Below are positions 12,676 to 13,970 of a stretch of DNA of 13,970 nucleotides, piece by piece. The stretch is taken from assembly GCA_013361075.1 (NCBI GenBank), contig JABWAJ010000088.1:1-13970 (forward strand), written 5' to 3'. Position 1 is the stretch's first letter. Each line of letters opens with the position of its first letter. Source of the stretch: Saprospiraceae bacterium. Its GTDB lineage: Bacteria; Bacteroidota; Bacteroidia; Chitinophagales; Saprospiraceae. A model generated the notes under the pieces. The model was given only the letters and a program-made list of their open reading frames with translations, searched no databases and had not been told where the DNA came from. The position numbers and the translations under genes are program-made.

Positions 12676-13970
12676 GTTCGCATCTGGTTCTGCTTCAAAC
12701 CACTCTTTCGTTTTCCGGAAGATTTGGTCAAACCAGCTGCCATTGTTGCTGTTGTTGTTGTCGTCCTGCGTTTCGACCTCTTTTTTCGGTGTTTCGACTT
12801 CCGATTTCACCCGACCTTGTTCCACGTCTTCAATACCTTTCAGCAACAAGCCGATCCCGGTTGCATACATAGGGCTGCCCAATTGCTCGTAGTAGCCGTG
12901 TGCCAGGTTTTCTACCGGCATGCCAATGCGCGCCGCAAATCCTGTATGAAATTCTGCTAATTTGTCAATGTGTCGCAGTAATGCACCGCCACCGGTAAGT
13001 ACGATGCCGCCAATGAGCTTGCGCTCGTAGCCCGATTTGCGGATTTCCCAAACGACGTAGTCGAGAATTTCCTCCATACGCGCCTGGATGATGCGTGCCA
13101 GGTTTTTTTCTGAAATTTCTTTGGCGTCGCGTCCTTTCAACCCCGGGATCGTAATGATGCGGTTGTCGAATACTTCGTCGGCCAAAGCAGAACCAAAGCG
13201 CACTTTCATTTTTTCTGCCTGCTGGATCATTACCGTACAGCCTTCTTTGATATCCTTGGTAATGGCATTGCCGCCAAAAGGAATCACAGCTGTGTGCCGG
13301 ATGATGCCGTCCTGGAAAATGGTAATATCGGTGGTGCCCCCGCCAATGTCCACCAGGGCTACGCCGGCTTCTCTTTCTTCGTCGCTCAATACCGCAGCAG
13401 CCGAAGCAATCGGCTCCAGCGTCATGTTGGCGGCTTTTAGTCCGGCGCGCTCCACACAACGGTAAAGGTTATTGGAAGCAGCTATCTGCCCGGTGATGAT
13501 GTGGAAATTCGCTTCGAGGCGGATACCCGACATGCCAATGGGGTCGAGGATGCCCTGCTCGTTATCCACCGTATATTCCTGGGGAATGACGTGCAGGATT
13601 TTATCGCCCGGAGGCAAAACCAGCTTGTACATGTCGCTGATCAGTTTGTCAATGTCGCGACGGCTGATCTCTAAGTGGTCGTTGTCGCGCGTCAGGATAC
13701 CCCGGTGCTGGAGGCTCTTGATGTGTTGCCCGGCAATGCCTACGTGCACAATTTTGAAATCTATGCCCGAGTGGCGCTTGGCAACGTCTGTCGCTTCGGA
13801 AATGGCGTTTACGGTTTTTTCAATGTTTGAAACTACCCCGCGCAATACGCCTTCCGAGTCCACTTTGCCAAAGCCGAGAACTTCCAGTTTGCCATGTTCG
13901 TCTTTGCGGCCAACCAATGCGCAAACTTTCGTGGTGCCAATGTCCAGCGCAACAACGATGTCCGATTTGT
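12670..13970 (-). CDS. ftsA: Cell division protein FtsA, N-terminus cut by window end
   Basis: This actin-like protein tethers FtsZ filaments to the inner membrane and recruits later division proteins. The frame stays open to the window edge, and the last bases encode KSDIVVALDIGTTKVCALVG, containing the phosphate-1 motif DIGTTK. The gene therefore starts a few codons beyond 13970; a TTG at 13917 is internal. In the 432 residues present, the 1C (SHS2) subdomain follows at about 70-165. The phosphate-2 motif DIGGGTTD is at 207-214, and the adenosine motif GGIVLTGGGALLRHID lies near 320. An asparagine-rich linker (DDNNNSNNGS) then leads to WFDQIFRKTKEWFEA, from about residue 412, an amphipathic helix expected to be the membrane anchor. 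The protein ends EPDANF. The stop codon is contributed by the first word of the repeat array that fills the ftsA-ftsZ gap. The order ftsA-ftsZ is that of the conserved division cluster. Confidence 0.97.
   Translation of the reverse strand, partial: KSDIVVALDIGTTKVCALVGRKDEHGKLEVLGFGKVDSEGVLRGVVSNIEKTVNAISEATDVAKRHSGIDFKIVHVGIAGQHIKSLQHRGILTRDNDHLEISRRDIDKLISDMYKLVLPPGDKILHVIPQEYTVDNEQGILDPIGMSGIRLEANFHIITGQIAASNNLYRCVERAGLKAANMTLEPIASAAAVLSDEEREAGVALVDIGGGTTDITIFQDGIIRHTAVIPFGGNAITKDIKEGCTVMIQQAEKMKVRFGSALADEVFDNRIITIPGLKGRDAKEISEKNLARIIQARMEEILDYVVWEIRKSGYERKLIGGIVLTGGGALLRHIDKLAEFHTGFAARIGMPVENLAHGYYEQLGSPMYATGIGLLLKGIEDVEQGRVKSEVETPKKEVETQDDNNNSNNGSWFDQIFRKTKEWFEAEPDANF

Noticed and set aside
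12670..13917. ftsA starting at the TTG at 13917
   Set aside because: The frame continues to the window end and encodes VALDIGTTKVCALVG, the essential phosphate-1 motif, so the real start is outside the window.

Overview
The window looks like chromosomal DNA from a member of the Bacteroidota, most likely a Saprospirales-type organism (Haliscomenobacter/Lewinella-like); the order is an inference. The signs are an FtsZ ending in NSFLHDNVD, a TPR-repeat sensor kinase of the kind abundant in this phylum, A-rich leaders without clear Shine-Dalgarno sequences, and candidate TAnnTTTG -7 promoter boxes. There is no sign of phage, plasmid, IS element, CRISPR array or RNA gene. Eight complete genes and two genes cut by the window edges fill almost all of the sequence, and no gene-free stretch exceeds 300 bases.

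Layout. At 2-283 (+) is the 3' end of a surface or tail-fibre type protein with an S74-like chaperone end. A 154-base gap rich in inverted repeats leads to a TPR sensor histidine kinase (438-2798, +), which ends 2 bases from a convergent gene for a polytopic HTTM/DoxX-like membrane protein (2801-3994, -). Upstream of that gene on the same strand is a Uma2-family nuclease-like protein (4073-4627, -). A 62-base divergent gap separates it from a Gfo/Idh/MocA oxidoreductase (4690-5679, +). A 225-base gap made largely of a 102-base tandem duplication follows, then a GT39/ArnT-like membrane glycosyltransferase (5905-7587, +) and an alpha/beta hydrolase 18 bases behind it (7606-8445, +). On the minus strand lie a large patatin-like lipase with an inserted membrane region (8484-10877), a clear intrinsic terminator, ftsZ (11013-12473) and ftsA (12670 to beyond the window end).

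How the parts fit. ftsA and ftsZ are the end of the usual division cluster and are transcribed ftsA then ftsZ, with the terminator just after ftsZ. The other genes are a mixed set of sensing, envelope and housekeeping functions. Only the glycosyltransferase-hydrolase pair and possibly the Uma2-HTTM pair look like operons.

The least explained signal is non-coding. Three gaps between co-directional genes (after 283, after 5679, and between ftsA and ftsZ) carry arrays of short repeated words: GCCAACT(T) in the first two and GTCTAAAATCTACT in the third. Two of these arrays also fold back on an inverted arm, and in the ftsA-ftsZ gap the array begins inside the ftsA stop codon. They look like one class of compositionally different but architecturally similar intergenic repeats. 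A pair of mutually exclusive inverted repeats overlapping the sensor-kinase promoter is the best candidate for a specific regulatory device.
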